Below the pieces are notes generated by a model that was given only the letters and a program-made list of their open reading frames with translations, was not told the DNA's origin and searched no databases. DNA of 64,000 nucleotides, taken from NCBI GenBank assembly GCA_045616665.1, contig JAZLHE010000016.1, positions 1 through 64,000 of the forward strand, read 5' to 3'. A program made the translations under genes and the position numbers. This document shows positions 64,000 to 64,000 of this stretch, in pieces (within the stretch, counting starts at the first letter, position 1; each line of letters opens with the position of its first letter). This DNA is from RUG11690 sp045616665. GTDB taxonomy: Bacteria; Bacteroidota; Bacteroidia; Bacteroidales; WCHB1-69.

Positions 64000-64000
64000 G

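Noticed and set aside
1..64000. tRNA, rRNA or tmRNA genes
   Set aside because: No cloverleaf with a GGTTCGANTCC-type arm or rRNA-like stretch was recognised in any intergenic region; a covariance-model scan was not possible here.

Overview
The window is chromosomal DNA of a Bacteroidota bacterium, most likely of the order Bacteroidales. Supporting signs are several secreted proteins ending in a type IX secretion (T9SS) type-A sorting domain, two T9SS machinery genes (porT, porZ), the gene block bamD-rpoZ-coaBC-DUF4835-recN, Bacteroidota-style promoters (TTG near -33, TAnnTTTG near -7), few Shine-Dalgarno sequences and tight gene packing with ATGA overlaps. No tRNA, rRNA or CRISPR array was seen.

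Layout. 1-1499: 3' end of a repeat-rich secreted protein. 1770-7479: operon bamD, rpoZ, coaBC, DUF4835, recN and an outer-membrane barrel. 7502-20094: gingipain-like C25 protease, DUF1599, DoxX-like membrane protein, prolyl oligopeptidase, queH, porT, glyS, M16 peptidase and a lipoprotein. 20183-20866: rpsT, its terminator and a decayed GT51 transglycosylase. 20904-24817 (minus): methionine operon metF, a free-standing MetH reactivation domain and metH without that domain. 24986-27179: a DsrC-like protein, a NarI/DsrM-like membrane protein and queA. 27323-33276 is accessory: a restriction-modification-like system (GIY-YIG nuclease fused to an SF2 helicase, plus two unequal methyltransferases) with a Y1 transposase and GC-rich hairpins inserted in it, and a strongly structured leader in front of it. 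33311-34098: an internally deleted IS1595-type element. 34160-42504 (minus): acpP-fabF-rnc, a RelA/SpoT protein, a secreted subtilase and dnaX, which is split between two frames. 42859-46729: a DpnII-type GATC restriction system (two methylases and the endonuclease) and a membrane-anchored DRGH nuclease. 46888-49608: ppdK. 49805-56770: a 2321-residue protein with about nineteen tandem Ig-like repeats. 56879-62494: hslR-like, DUF349, recO and porZ. 62608 to the right edge: a FISUMP-domain protein.

How the parts fit. PorT and PorZ belong to the T9SS that would export the window's sorting-domain proteins (left-edge protein, C25 protease, subtilase, giant repeat protein). QueH and QueA act in one tRNA modification pathway. 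MetF supplies methyl-tetrahydrofolate to MetH. Two separate DNA-modification systems lie within about 10 kb of each other, divided by housekeeping genes.

The points most worth following are the GIY-YIG-helicase/paired-methyltransferase system with its structured leader, the +1 frame break in dnaX placed exactly between the clamp-loader core and the tau tail, and the DsrC-plus-membrane-cytochrome pair. All functions are read from sequence patterns alone; no database search was run.
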